Source: an uncultured Clostridia bacterium
GTDB taxonomy: Bacteria > Bacillota > Clostridia > Oscillospirales > Oscillospiraceae
Direction: 5' to 3'
Assembly (NCBI GenBank): GCA_945915065.1
Contig: CAMEER010000011.1
Coordinates: forward strand, 1 to 38,445
Length of the DNA: 38,445 nucleotides
This document shows, in pieces, positions 23,904 to 32,196 of the stretch. The translations under genes and the position numbers were made by a program. The notes under the pieces are model-generated. The model was not told the origin of the DNA and searched no databases. It saw nothing but the letters and a program-made list of their open reading frames with translations. Numbering within the stretch: position 1 is the first letter of the stretch; the number at the start of each line of letters is the position of its first letter.

Positions 23904-26345
23904 TTACTTGGAGCGCAGCTCCGCGCCGAAACGCTTTGTCAGCTTCTTGATAACGCCGCCGGCCACTTCCTCGATCTCTGCGGAGGTCAGGGTCTTTTCC
24001 TTGGAGCCGATGGCCAGCCGGATGGTAACGGACTTCTTGCCGTCAGGCACCTGCTTGCCGCGGTATTCGTCCACGAACGCCGCGCCGTGGAACAGCTCGC
24101 TCTTGACGCCGCGGATGGTCTGGGCGATGGTTTCCCACTTCACCTCGCCGTCCAGCAGTACGGAGATGTCGTATTCCGTCATGGGATATTCCGGCATATG
24201 GGTGAAGCTGTTGGTGCGGGAACGGAAAGGCACCATGGCATCCTGATCCAACTCGAAGAGCATCACGTTCAGGTTCTTGACGCCGCACTCCATGGACACC
24301 TTCTTGCTCAGCAGCGCCAGATCGCCGATGCGCTCCTCACCCAGGTAGACGTTCAGCCACACCACATTGTCGGCCCACACGGGCTTTTCCGCCTGTTTGA
24401 AGGTAAAGCCCTCCATATGGGTGTAACGTGGCATCATTTCCAGCACGCCCTTAGCCTTGCGGAACAGGGCGGTCACGTCTTTTCCGCCGCAGACGAAGGC
24501 GCCGGCCACATGCTTGCGCTGAGAGGGCAGCTTCTCCCGGGGATCATAGGGGGTGGTATAGTTCTCGTCACGGAATACCTGCGCCGTCTCGAAGATGGAG
24601 AACTCGTCGTAGTAGCGCTCATTCTTGACCACAGCCTTGCACAGATTGGGCAGCAGGGAGGAGCGTACCAGCCGCTCGGCGGGAGACGGCGGCGTGGACA
24701 GAGCCAGAATGCCGTCGGTGCTTTGCAGGATGGCGTTGACGTACACCTCGTCCATCCACGGATAGCTGAAGATCTCCTGCATACCGCAGCGGAAGGCGAG
24801 ATACTCCTTGATCTTCCGCTCCAGCTCCTTATCCAGCTGGTTAATGGCGCCGTCAAAGGAGGTGGTGATGGGAGCGGCCTCAAAGTTCTCATAGCCGTAC
24901 ATGCGGGCCACTTCCTCCATGATGTCGGCCTTGATGGACACGTCGCCGGTGGAGCGCCAGGTGGGCACCACCACGTGCATGGTATCGCCCTGGAAGGAGA
25001 GGACATAGCCCAGCGGCTCCAGCTTGGCGGCCACGTCCTCCGGCGTGAGCTTCTTGCCCAGACGGCGTTCCAGCCAGCTGAGGGTCACGTCGATCTCCGC
25101 CTTTTTCAGCGGCACGGGGTAGTGATCCACCATACCGGTGACCTTCATCTCGGGATAGATCTCACGGAACAGCTGCATGGACAGGTCGAGAGCCTGATCG
25201 CAGCGCTCCGGGTCGATGGCCTTTTCGTAGCGGGCCGAGGCCTCGGTGCGGTTATCGTACCGCAGGGCGGTGCGGCGGATGCCCTTGGCCTCGAAGTTGG
25301 CGATCTCCAGAATGACCTTATTGGTGGTAGGCAGAATAGAGTCCTTGGCGCCGCCCATGATGCCGGCCAGACCTACGATATCCACATCATCCGCGATCAC
25401 CAGATCATCGTCAGCCAGTGCCAGTTCCTTGCCATTGAGCAGCCTCAGCGTCTCACCCGCCTTGGGACGGCGAACGATCAAATGGCCGTCAATATGGTCG
25501 GAATCATAGGCGTGGGAGGGCTGACCGGTGGCCAGCATGACGTAGTTGGTGATGTCCACCAGTGCGTTGATGGGGCGCATACCGGCCTTCCAGAGACGGC
25601 ACTGCATCTGGTAAGGGGCGGGCTTGACATACACGCCCTCGATCTGCGTGCCGGTCAAACGGGGGCAGCGCTCCGGATCCTCCACGCTGACGTGGAACCC
25701 GGAGGTGTTGGGCACGTTCCGGTCAAAATGGGGGAACTGGTTCATGGGCAGGTGGTACAGCGCCGCGATCTCACGGGCAATGCCGTAGTGGCCCCACAGG
25801 TCGGGGCGGTTGGTCATGGACTTGTTGTCGATCTCCAGAATGACATCGTTCAGGTCCAGCGCGTCGGCCAGAGGCGTACCAACAGGCGCGTCGAAGTCGC
25901 TCAGATCCAGAATGACAGCTTCTTCCTTGGTGGGGAACAGATCAGAAAGGCCGATCTCACTGGCGGCGCAGATCATGCCGTAGCTCTCCACACCGCGCAG
26001 CTTGCTCTTTTTGATCTCCACAGGCTCGCCCTCGCCGTGCCAGCGGCATACCGCACCGGGCAGGGCCACAGCCACCTTCATACCGTCGCGCAGGTTCACA
26101 CCGCCGCAGACGATCTCTTTGATCTCGCCGCCGATATCGGTCTTGCAGACCCTCAGCTTGTCGGCGTTGGGATGCTGGCAGACCTCTTTGATCTGACCCA
26201 ACACCATATTGTCGAACTGTTTGGCAAGTTCGATGGTATCCTCCACCTCCACGGTGGACATAGTCAGGTCATAGGCCAACTGTTTCAGATCCAGATCCTG
26301 GGGCAGTTCCACATAATCCTTGATCCAGTTCAGTGATACTTTCAT
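23904..26345 (-). CDS. pheT: Phenylalanine--tRNA ligase beta subunit
   Basis: An 813-residue subunit of the alpha2-beta2 enzyme. Domains in order: EMAP-II-like tRNA-binding domain (residues about 40-150), B3/B4 editing domain (about 200-370, with GQPSHAYDSDHI), B5 (about 400-470), the catalytic-like core, and the C-terminal anticodon-binding FDX-ACB domain (about 720-813, MPEYPMTEYDISVLLDGEV). It starts MKVSLNWIKDYVELPQDLDL behind gggagg. It follows pheS by 18 bp and shares the T-box leader. Confidence 0.97.
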   Translation of the reverse strand: MKVSLNWIKDYVELPQDLDLKQLAYDLTMSTVEVEDTIELAKQFDNMVLGQIKEVCQHPNADKLRVCKTDIGGEIKEIVCGGVNLRDGMKVAVALPGAVCRWHGEGEPVEIKKSKLRGVESYGMICAASEIGLSDLFPTKEEAVILDLSDFDAPVGTPLADALDLNDVILEIDNKSMTNRPDLWGHYGIAREIAALYHLPMNQFPHFDRNVPNTSGFHVSVEDPERCPRLTGTQIEGVYVKPAPYQMQCRLWKAGMRPINALVDITNYVMLATGQPSHAYDSDHIDGHLIVRRPKAGETLRLLNGKELALADDDLVIADDVDIVGLAGIMGGAKDSILPTTNKVILEIANFEAKGIRRTALRYDNRTEASARYEKAIDPERCDQALDLSMQLFREIYPEMKVTGMVDHYPVPLKKAEIDVTLSWLERRLGKKLTPEDVAAKLEPLGYVLSFQGDTMHVVVPTWRSTGDVSIKADIMEEVARMYGYENFEAAPITTSFDGAINQLDKELERKIKEYLAFRCGMQEIFSYPWMDEVYVNAILQSTDGILALSTPPSPAERLVRSSLLPNLCKAVVKNERYYDEFSIFETAQVFRDENYTTPYDPREKLPSQRKHVAGAFVCGGKDVTALFRKAKGVLEMMPRYTHMEGFTFKQAEKPVWADNVVWLNVYLGEERIGDLALLSKKVSMECGVKNLNVMLFELDQDAMVPFRSRTNSFTHMPEYPMTEYDISVLLDGEVKWETIAQTIRGVKSELFHGAAFVDEYRGKQVPDGKKSVTIRLAIGSKEKTLTSAEIEEVAGGVIKKLTKRFGAELRSK

Positions 26346-26363
26346 ATTGTGTGCCCTCCCTTA

Positions 26364-27401
26364 TCAATGGAATTGCTCAAGGAACCGCAGGTCGGCGCTG
26401 TGGAACAGACGCACGTCGTCCACGCCGTAACGCATCATGACCAGACGGTCCAGACCGATGTTGACATAGAAGCCGGTATACTCGTCGGGATCGAGACCGG
26501 CAGCCTTCAATACGTTGGGGTGAGGCGTGCCGCCGGGCATGACCTCGATCCAGCCCACATGCTTGCACACGCTGCAGCCCTTGCCGCCGCAGACCAGGCA
26601 GCCCATATCGATCTCAAAGCCGGGCTCCACGAAGGGGAAGAAGCCGGCCCGCATCCGCACCGGAACGTCCCGTCCGAACACCTTGGACAGAATGCTCTTG
26701 ATCATCACCTTGCCGGAAGCAAAGGTGAAATCCTTGTCCACGATCAGCGCTTCATACTGGAAGAAGGCGCGCTCATGGCGGGCGTCGGTGGTCTCGTTGC
26801 GGTACACCTTGCCCGGATACACGAAGCGATAGGGTGCCTTGTGGGTCTGAAGATAACGGACGGAACCGCCGGTCAGGTGGGGCCGCAGGCACAGCTTGTC
26901 CCAGCACTCGCCGTTATCGTGGCCTTCCAGCCAATAGGTGTCCATGCTTTCACGGGCGGGATGGTTGGGAGGGAAGTTCAGGTTATCGAAGCCGTACAGC
27001 TCGCTGGTGATATCATCCTCCTCAAAGATCTCAAAGCCCATGGAACGGAATGCGTCGTTCAGATCGTAGCACATCTGGGTGATGGGGTGCAGCCCGCCGC
27101 CCAGCGGCTTGATGCCCGGCACGGAGATATCGAAATCGGGATCCACCTCCGAGGCCTTCATCTTCAGCTCGCTGCGCCGCTGATCCAGCAGCTCCGTCAG
27201 CTGAGCCTTGACCTGATTGACGGCCTTGCCCATCTCGGGACGCAGGGAAACGTCCAGCTTGGGCAGCTCCTTCAGCAGCTCGGTCAGCGTACCCTGCTTG
27301 CCCAGCAGCAGCGACTTGACCTCCTGCAGCTCCGGCTCGGTGCGGACGGCCTCGATCTTGGCCTTGCCCTCTGCCAGAAGCGCGTTGAGTTTCTCTTTCA
27401 T
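26364..27401 (-). CDS. pheS: Phenylalanine--tRNA ligase alpha subunit
   Basis: A 345-residue catalytic subunit. The N-terminal coiled coil (residues 1-90) is followed by the class II core: HPITQMCYDLNDAFRSMGFE, motif 2 around RNETTDARHERAFFQYEAL, and motif 3 near YTGFYVNIGLDRLVMMRYGV. Four cysteines in GCLVCGGKGCSVCKHVGW are usual in bacterial PheS. ATG 27401 has ggagga 7 nt upstream; a frame extension to 27611 covers the T-box and is not coding. It is expressed under T-box control when tRNA-Phe is uncharged. Confidence 0.97.
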   Translation of the reverse strand: MKEKLNALLAEGKAKIEAVRTEPELQEVKSLLLGKQGTLTELLKELPKLDVSLRPEMGKAVNQVKAQLTELLDQRRSELKMKASEVDPDFDISVPGIKPLGGGLHPITQMCYDLNDAFRSMGFEIFEEDDITSELYGFDNLNFPPNHPARESMDTYWLEGHDNGECWDKLCLRPHLTGGSVRYLQTHKAPYRFVYPGKVYRNETTDARHERAFFQYEALIVDKDFTFASGKVMIKSILSKVFGRDVPVRMRAGFFPFVEPGFEIDMGCLVCGGKGCSVCKHVGWIEVMPGGTPHPNVLKAAGLDPDEYTGFYVNIGLDRLVMMRYGVDDVRLFHSADLRFLEQFH

Positions 27402-27456
27402 GTAAGATCCTCCTTTTGTCGGATAGTTTGACGGTATCGGGGATGATCGGACGCAT

Positions 27457-27706
27457 AAAAAAACGCCCCTCATCCCATGTAAAAGGGACGAAAGGCAAAA
27501 CTTCCGTGGTACCACCCAGCTTCGCAGACCGCAGTCCGCGCACTCGTTTCCCGTTAACGGAGGATGACCCGTCCGCGCATTTCCTCGCGGCAGCTCCGGA
27601 GCGAACACCACATCACGGCTCGGGACGGCTTTCAGCCGGTGACCATCCCTCTCTTGGAGCCGTATCCCGTGCGGAACTTCTCCCTCATGGCTTTTCTGTC
27701 AGATTA
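27457..27706 (-). ncRNA. T-box leader for pheST (tRNA-Phe sensing)
   Basis: On the minus strand the leader holds the T-box core ggtggtaccacgg (27504-27516) and, 20 nt later, a terminator: gcctttcgtccc (27485-27496) pairs with gggatgaggggc (27465-27476), followed by seven T (27457-27463). In stem I, acggctc pairs with gagccgt, and the 3' side of the loop below contains a TTC (27603-27605), a fitting Phe specifier codon. Uncharged tRNA-Phe would favour the antiterminator and read-through. The exact 5' end is inferred from the promoter. Confidence 0.93.
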
Positions 27707-27713
27707 CCTACTA

Positions 27714-27742
27714 CTTATAACACAAACAGTTGGGAAAGGCAA
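27714..27742 (-). promoter_or_regulatory. pheST promoter
   Basis: On the minus strand, TTGCCT (27737-27742), 17 bp, TATAAG (27714-27719). It places the RNA start just before the T-box. Confidence 0.6.
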
Positions 27743-27795
27743 TAGGGAATTTATAAAAATTTTTCCTTAAAATATAATGTTTCTCTTGACAAAAG

Positions 27796-27804
27796 TGGTA
27801 TAAT
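27796..27804 (+). promoter_or_regulatory. Extended -10 promoter of nnrD
   Basis: TGGTATAAT is an extended -10 element. A perfect TTGACA at 27786-27791 is too near (7 bp) to be its -35. Confidence 0.5.
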
Positions 27805-27863
27805 AGGACAAATCTTGGGAAAAACCGATCCAGCCGATATTTCCGGGAAAGGAGCGCGCCGCC

Positions 27864-28721
27864 ATGGAGATCACCCGCGATTATGTAAAAAGCGTCCTGC
27901 CTCTGCGGGATCCGGAGGGCCACAAGGGCGCCTTCGGCAAGGTGTACTGTCTGTGCGGCGCGGTAGGCTATACCGGCGCGCCGGTGCTGGCAGCCAAGGC
28001 CGCCGTCCGCAGCGGCAGCGGCCTTGTGTATCTGGGGGTGCCCCGGGATATCTGGCCCATCGCGGCGGTAAAGTGCGACAGCGCCATGCCCTTTCCGCTG
28101 CCCGCATCGGAGGGACGGCTGGCGCTGGCGGCGGAGGAGCGTATCCGCACTCAGATGGATCCCTGCGACGCGGTGCTGGTGGGCTGCGGCCTCGGCCGCG
28201 GGGCGGAGACCGACGCGCTGACCCGGCGGCTGCTGGATGTGGAAAAGCCGCTGGTGCTGGACGCCGACGGCATAAACGCGCTGTCCGGGCATATAGATCT
28301 ATTGGAGTGCCGGCGTGATCTTGTCACGGTGATGACGCCGCATGAGGGGGAATTTGCCCGGGTGGGCGGCGACGTGAGCGCCGGCCGGGAAACGGCGGCA
28401 GCGGCCTTTGCCTGCCGCCGTGGCGTGTACCTGATCCTGAAGGGCCGCCGCACGGTGGTGGCTGCGCCGGACGGCCGCACGGCGGTGAATCCCACCGGCA
28501 ACAGCGGTATGGCCAAAGGCGGCAGCGGCGATATCCTCTCCGGCGTGGTGCTGAGCCTGCTGGGGCAGGGGATGGAACCTTTCGCCGCCTGCTGCGCCGC
28601 CGTGTACTGCCACGGCCTTGCCGGCGATCTGGCCGCCGCGGCGCTGGGTGAGCGGGGCATGGCGCCCACCGATCTGCTGGCCCGACTGCCCCATGCCTTT
28701 CAAGAGATAGAACGGGGATAA
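27864..28721 (+). CDS. nnrD: ADP-dependent NAD(P)H-hydrate dehydratase
   Basis: A 285-residue member of the YjeF C-terminal (ribokinase-like) family, which repairs hydrated NAD(P)H using ADP. Diagnostic segments are GHKGAFGKVYCLCGAVGYTG near the start, LDADGINALSG, MTPHEGEFARV, and GNSGMAKGGSGDILSGVVLS with the catalytic Asp. The epimerase half (NnrE) is not fused here and is not in the window. aaggag lies before ATG 27864. The order nnrD, lipoprotein, alr is common in Clostridia and suggests one operon. Confidence 0.95.
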   Translation: MEITRDYVKSVLPLRDPEGHKGAFGKVYCLCGAVGYTGAPVLAAKAAVRSGSGLVYLGVPRDIWPIAAVKCDSAMPFPLPASEGRLALAAEERIRTQMDPCDAVLVGCGLGRGAETDALTRRLLDVEKPLVLDADGINALSGHIDLLECRRDLVTVMTPHEGEFARVGGDVSAGRETAAAAFACRRGVYLILKGRRTVVAAPDGRTAVNPTGNSGMAKGGSGDILSGVVLSLLGQGMEPFAACCAAVYCHGLAGDLAAAALGERGMAPTDLLARLPHAFQEIERG

Positions 28722-28758
28722 GGGAAAGCCTTCCGAAACCATATTCGGAGGGGATACG

Positions 28759-29337
28759 ATGAAACGCATGATCGCTCTGCTGCTGGGTCTGCTGCTTCTG
28801 TGCGGCGGCTGCGGCGGAAAAAGCGGCACTGCGGCTGATATTCAGGAGCAGTACGGCCGCATTGCCACCGCCAGTATGGAGGCGGAGGTCACATTCCACA
28901 TGGCGCAGGAGAACCGCAGCTTCACCCTGCAATGCGATTTTACACCGGAGCAGTCCACCGTCACCGTGACCGCGCCGGAGAGCGTCAGGGGCGTGACCGC
29001 CACCGTGGCGGAGGACGGACTGTCCATCGCCTATGACGGCGCGGTGCTCTCGGCGGGGGAGGCAGGGAACTTTGGACCGGTCAACAGCCTGCCCTGCCTG
29101 CTGCGTGCCATCGGCAGCGGCTATCTGATGGAGGAGGGCCGGGAAAAGCTGGAGGACACGGACTGCTATCGGCTGACGCTGGATACCGCCGCCGGCGATA
29201 CGTCCCTTACCTGCACCGCCTGGGTAGACGCGGAAACGCTGCTGCCCCGCTACGCGGAATTTTCCTCCGACGGCGCGGTGGTGGTATCGGTAAAGCTGCT
29301 GGCCTTTTCCTGCACGCTGAACGAACCTGCAAACTGA
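28759..29337 (+). CDS. GerS-like lipoprotein (LolA/LppX fold)
   Basis: A 192-residue exported lipoprotein. The signal peptide is MKRMIALLLGLLLLCGGC, with a lipobox whose Cys (residue 18) would be lipidated. The mature part has alternating beta strands of the LolA-type half-barrel (residues about 30-185). In Clostridioides difficile the germination lipoprotein GerS is encoded next to an alanine racemase (alr2), as I recall, and the same order is seen here. GerS supports spore cortex modification. The similarity is of size, type and position; I cannot confirm it by alignment. cggagggg precedes ATG 28759. Confidence 0.7.
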   Translation: MKRMIALLLGLLLLCGGCGGKSGTAADIQEQYGRIATASMEAEVTFHMAQENRSFTLQCDFTPEQSTVTVTAPESVRGVTATVAEDGLSIAYDGAVLSAGEAGNFGPVNSLPCLLRAIGSGYLMEEGREKLEDTDCYRLTLDTAAGDTSLTCTAWVDAETLLPRYAEFSSDGAVVVSVKLLAFSCTLNEPAN

Positions 29338-29358
29338 CCTTTCAGGGAGGAGTATCTT

Positions 29359-30528
29359 ATGGAATCTACACTGAGAAGAACATGGGCCGAGATCGACCTT
29401 GACGCGCTGGCCCACAACTATACCGCATTGCGCGCCCACGTTGGCCCCAACGTGAAGTTTCTGGGGGTGGTGAAGGCTGACGGCTACGGCCACGGGGCCG
29501 TTCAGGTCTCCCGCGTGCTGGAAACGCTGGGGGCGGACTATCTGGCGGTGTCCAGCATCGACGAGGCCATGGAGCTGCGCCATAACGGCATCGCCATGCC
29601 CATCCTGATCCTGGGCCACACGCCCCGCGAGCAGGTGAAAAACCTCATCGACCTGCATATTACGCAGGCGGTGTCCTGCGCCGCCAAGGCGGAGGAATAC
29701 AGCGCCGAGGCGGTGCGGTGCGGCGGCACGCTGAAGGTGCATATCAAGGTGGATACCGGTATGTCCCGTCTGGGCTACCTGTGCGCCGGCGATATGTTCG
29801 ACACCGGCGTGGAGGGCATCTGTCAGGCCTGTACCGCGCCGGGGCTGGAGGCGGAGGGCATCTTTACCCACTTTGCCGTGGCCGACGAGCCGGACGCCGA
29901 TAGCCGCGCCTATACCATGGCCCAGTTCGACCTGTTCCGTCGGGTCACCGCCGCCGTGGAGCAGCGGCTGGGCAAGCCCTTTGCCATCCGCCATTGCGCC
30001 AACTCCGGCGCGGTGGCTGCCTATCCGGAGACGTATCTGGACATGGTGCGGCCCGGTATCCTGCTGTACGGCTGCACCCCGGCGGCCAGGGAGCTGGGCC
30101 TTGTGCCGGTGATGACCCTCAAGACCACCATCAGCACCATCAAGACCTACGCACCCGGCGTAGACGTCAGCTACGGACGGCTGTTCACCACGCCCCGGAT
30201 TACCCGTATGGGTGTGGTGCCCTACGGCTACGCCGACGGCTTTTTCCGCTCGCTGTCCGACCGCTGCGCCATGATGACGGACTACGGCCCGGCGCCGCAG
30301 CGGGGCAGGATCTGTATGGATATGTCCATGATCGACCTGACGGAGCTGCCGCAGGTGCAGGTGGGGGACGAGGTGGAGGTGTTCGGCCGCCGTGCCGGCG
30401 TGGACGATCTGGCGGCGCTGGCAGGCACCATCCCCTATGAACTGACCTGCGCCGTCAGCAAACGGGTTCCCAGAGTGTATCTGCAAAACGGCAAAGTCGT
30501 GGAAAGAGAACTGCTGCTGCGGATGTGA
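29359..30528 (+). CDS. alr: Alanine racemase
   Basis: A 389-residue PLP enzyme making D-alanine for peptidoglycan (and possibly spore functions). The Schiff-base lysine is K39 in VVKADGYGHGA, and the second catalytic residue is Y272 in VSYGRLF, at the start of the C-terminal beta domain. The HCANSGAVAAYPE block with PLP-phosphate contacts is also present. gggaggag stands before ATG 29359. It ends the nnrD-lipoprotein-alr operon. Confidence 0.97.
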   Translation: MESTLRRTWAEIDLDALAHNYTALRAHVGPNVKFLGVVKADGYGHGAVQVSRVLETLGADYLAVSSIDEAMELRHNGIAMPILILGHTPREQVKNLIDLHITQAVSCAAKAEEYSAEAVRCGGTLKVHIKVDTGMSRLGYLCAGDMFDTGVEGICQACTAPGLEAEGIFTHFAVADEPDADSRAYTMAQFDLFRRVTAAVEQRLGKPFAIRHCANSGAVAAYPETYLDMVRPGILLYGCTPAARELGLVPVMTLKTTISTIKTYAPGVDVSYGRLFTTPRITRMGVVPYGYADGFFRSLSDRCAMMTDYGPAPQRGRICMDMSMIDLTELPQVQVGDEVEVFGRRAGVDDLAALAGTIPYELTCAVSKRVPRVYLQNGKVVERELLLRM

Positions 30529-30561
30529 CACGAAAAACGCTTACCATCATACTGTGGACAC

Positions 30562-30598
30562 AAAATATCCTCCGACCGGCACGATCGGAGGATATTTT
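30562..30598. terminator. Bidirectional terminator between alr and the MazF-type gene
   Basis: A perfect 14-bp stem, aaaatatcctccga (30562-30575) with tcggaggatatttt (30585-30598). The toxin stop codon overlaps its right edge. Confidence 0.85.
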
Positions 30599-30963
30599 CA
30601 TACCAACCGGGAATGAGACAGCCCAAAGCTGACGGCGATGGCGGCGTCCACCTTCTCCATGACGTCGCTGTCCACCTGTCCCATCCGCTGGCGCAGCCGC
30701 TGTTTATCCAGCGTGCGCACCTGCTCCAGCAGCACCACCGATTCCTTGGGCAGACCGTAGCGCATGGCCTGCAATTCGATATGTGTGGGCAGCTTGGCCT
30801 TGCCCATCTGTGAGGTGATGGCCGCCGCGATGACCGTGGGGCTGTGGCGGTTTCCGGTATCATTTTGTACGATGAGTACGGGCCTTACGCCGCCCTGCTC
30901 GCTGCCCACCACCGGGCTGAGGTCGGCGTAATAGATCTCTCCTCGCTTGACAGTTGTATCCAC
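30598..30963 (-). CDS. ndoA: MazF/NdoA (PemK) family endoribonuclease toxin, no antitoxin gene visible
   Basis: A 121-residue toxin-type mRNA interferase. VDTTVKRGEIYYADLSPVVG then SEQGGVRPVLIVQNDTGNRH matches Bacillus NdoA closely, including the conserved RP and the catalytic-site region SPTVIAAAITS. I chose the GTG at 30963, giving NdoA-like length with cggag about 10 nt upstream; an ATG at 30981 would add six residues with no clear SD. In B. subtilis the gene follows alr and is preceded by its antitoxin ndoAI. Here it is convergent to alr, and the 300 bp upstream hold no RHH or AbrB-type antitoxin frame. Confidence 0.9.
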   Translation of the reverse strand: MDTTVKRGEIYYADLSPVVGSEQGGVRPVLIVQNDTGNRHSPTVIAAAITSQMGKAKLPTHIELQAMRYGLPKESVVLLEQVRTLDKQRLRQRMGQVDSDVMEKVDAAIAVSFGLSHSRLV

Positions 30964-31203
30964 AAAGTTCACACTCCGCATCGTTTCGTGGCCGTCCTCA
31001 CAGACTGGCGGCCGCAGGAAGTACCCAAATGTATCAGGCCACTTCCAGTGTCCCCTGTCTGCCGCCGGATTATACACCGGACCTGGCGGCCTTTCGCTTC
31101 CGCCCTGACGTATTCTATGCCCGTCCCGGCCTGTGGGTGCCGCCGGAGGGGCGCCGCGGCGGAAAAATACAAAAAAGGACTACCATATCTTGTGCTTATA
31201 TGG
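30964..31203. other. Gap between the MazF-type gene and nrdR
   Basis: This divergent gap is GC-rich at its left end. A TATAAT on the minus strand (31069-31074) may be the -10 of the toxin gene, though its -35 (GCGAAA at 17 bp) is poor. No coding frame or structured RNA is convincing. Confidence 0.35.
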
Positions 31204-31209
31204 TATAAT
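31198..31209 (+). promoter_or_regulatory. nrdR promoter with extended -10
   Basis: TGGTATAAT (31201-31209) is an extended -10; the -35 (TACCAT, 31181-31186) is weak. The start codon is 69 bp further. Confidence 0.55.
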
Positions 31210-31277
31210 ACCTAATATTGTTGTGTGCAAAATATCCGGCGAAGCATTTTGCCGGGAAAATTAGGAGGGTCAGAGAG

Positions 31278-31733
31278 ATGAAATGCCCCTATTGCGGATA
31301 CAAAGAGAGCAAGGTAGTGGATTCCCGCCCCGCTGACGAAGGCAGCAGCATCCGCCGCCGCCGCGAGTGTCTCCAATGCGAAAAGCGCTTTACCACCTAT
31401 GAAACGGTGGAGAGCCTGCCCATGGTGGTCATCAAGAAGGATGGCAGCCGCCAGAGCTTTGACCGCAGCAAGATCCTGCGGGGGATCCAGCGCTCCTGTG
31501 AAAAGCGTCCCGTTCCGGTGGCGGATATGGAGCGCATGGCCAGCGAGATCGAGCAGGAGCTGCAAAATTCTCTGGAGCGGGAAACCAGCACCGAGGTCAT
31601 CGGCGAGAAGGTCATGGAAAAGCTGAAATCCGCCGACGAGGTGGCCTATGTCCGTTTTGCCTCTGTCTATCGCCAGTTCAAGGACATCAACACCTTTATG
31701 TCCGAGCTGAACAAGCTGTTGAACGAGAAGTGA
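31278..31733 (+). CDS. nrdR: Transcriptional repressor NrdR
   Basis: A 151-residue repressor of ribonucleotide reductase genes. The N-terminal zinc ribbon is CPYC (C3, C6) and CLQC (C31, C34), with the [20 protein letters not shown] segment. The ATP-cone spans residues about 49-139 ([20 protein letters not shown]) and senses dATP/ATP. aggagg at 31263-31268 sets the ATG at 31278. No nrd gene is in the window. Confidence 0.97.
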   Translation: MKCPYCGYKESKVVDSRPADEGSSIRRRRECLQCEKRFTTYETVESLPMVVIKKDGSRQSFDRSKILRGIQRSCEKRPVPVADMERMASEIEQELQNSLERETSTEVIGEKVMEKLKSADEVAYVRFASVYRQFKDINTFMSELNKLLNEK

Positions 31734-31741
31734 GAAAAGAA

Positions 31742-31777
31742 CTTTGGCAGAAACGCCGTCAGGCGCTTCTGCCAAAG
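31742..31777. terminator. Hairpin between nrdR and the DUF4363 gene
   Basis: ctttggcagaa and ttctgccaaag with an inner cgcc/ggcg stem. On the minus strand it is followed by ttcttttct, so it mainly ends the DUF421-DUF4363 operon. It lacks a T run on the plus strand. Confidence 0.65.
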
Positions 31778-31815
31778 AACCGTGGCCTGAGACAGGGCCT
31801 GCTGCCGGGAAAACG

Positions 31816-32196
31816 CTACAATACGTTTTTGATGCTCAGCTGCTCCATCTCGGCCAGATGGTCCCATTGCAGCGAAAGCTGCAGGGCCGCGTCGAACAGG
31901 GAGTCTATATCCTGGATGTCCACAAACAGAACGCACTGCTGCAGCAGCGTGTCGGCCGTATTGATCTCCTCGTGCTGCAGCGTCATGTGGAGATAGGACT
32001 GCTTGGCCTGCCAGTCATTGTCCAGCGCGGCCACTGTCTGTTGGGCCGTGTCCCAGTCGCCGCTGCCGGCGGCGTCCGTAACGGCGTTCAGGCGCGCCGT
32101 CCACTCGTCGCACCGCCGCGTGAGATAGGCGCTGTTGACAAGACTTACGGCCATCAGCAGCACCATTACCAGAATGGCGATACGAAATGCTTTCAT
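31816..32196 (-). CDS. DUF4363 family membrane-anchored protein
   Basis: A 126-residue protein with one N-terminal membrane segment (residues 5-25, FRIAILVMVLLMAVSLVNSA) and a helical extracytoplasmic part. The family is regularly encoded directly after DUF421 proteins, as here, where the genes overlap by 4 bp. It may cover or modulate the DUF421 protein in spores or at the cell surface, but the role is unknown. Confidence 0.85.
   Translation of the reverse strand: MKAFRIAILVMVLLMAVSLVNSAYLTRRCDEWTARLNAVTDAAGSGDWDTAQQTVAALDNDWQAKQSYLHMTLQHEEINTADTLLQQCVLFVDIQDIDSLFDAALQLSLQWDHLAEMEQLSIKNVL

Noticed and set aside
27786..27791. Perfect TTGACA as -35 of nnrD
   Set aside because: It is only 7 bp before the TATAAT, and no -10 stands 16-18 bp downstream.
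30964..31277. Antitoxin gene for the MazF-type toxin
   Set aside because: Small frames on both strands here give Arg/Pro-rich products without a ribosome binding site or RHH/AbrB features.
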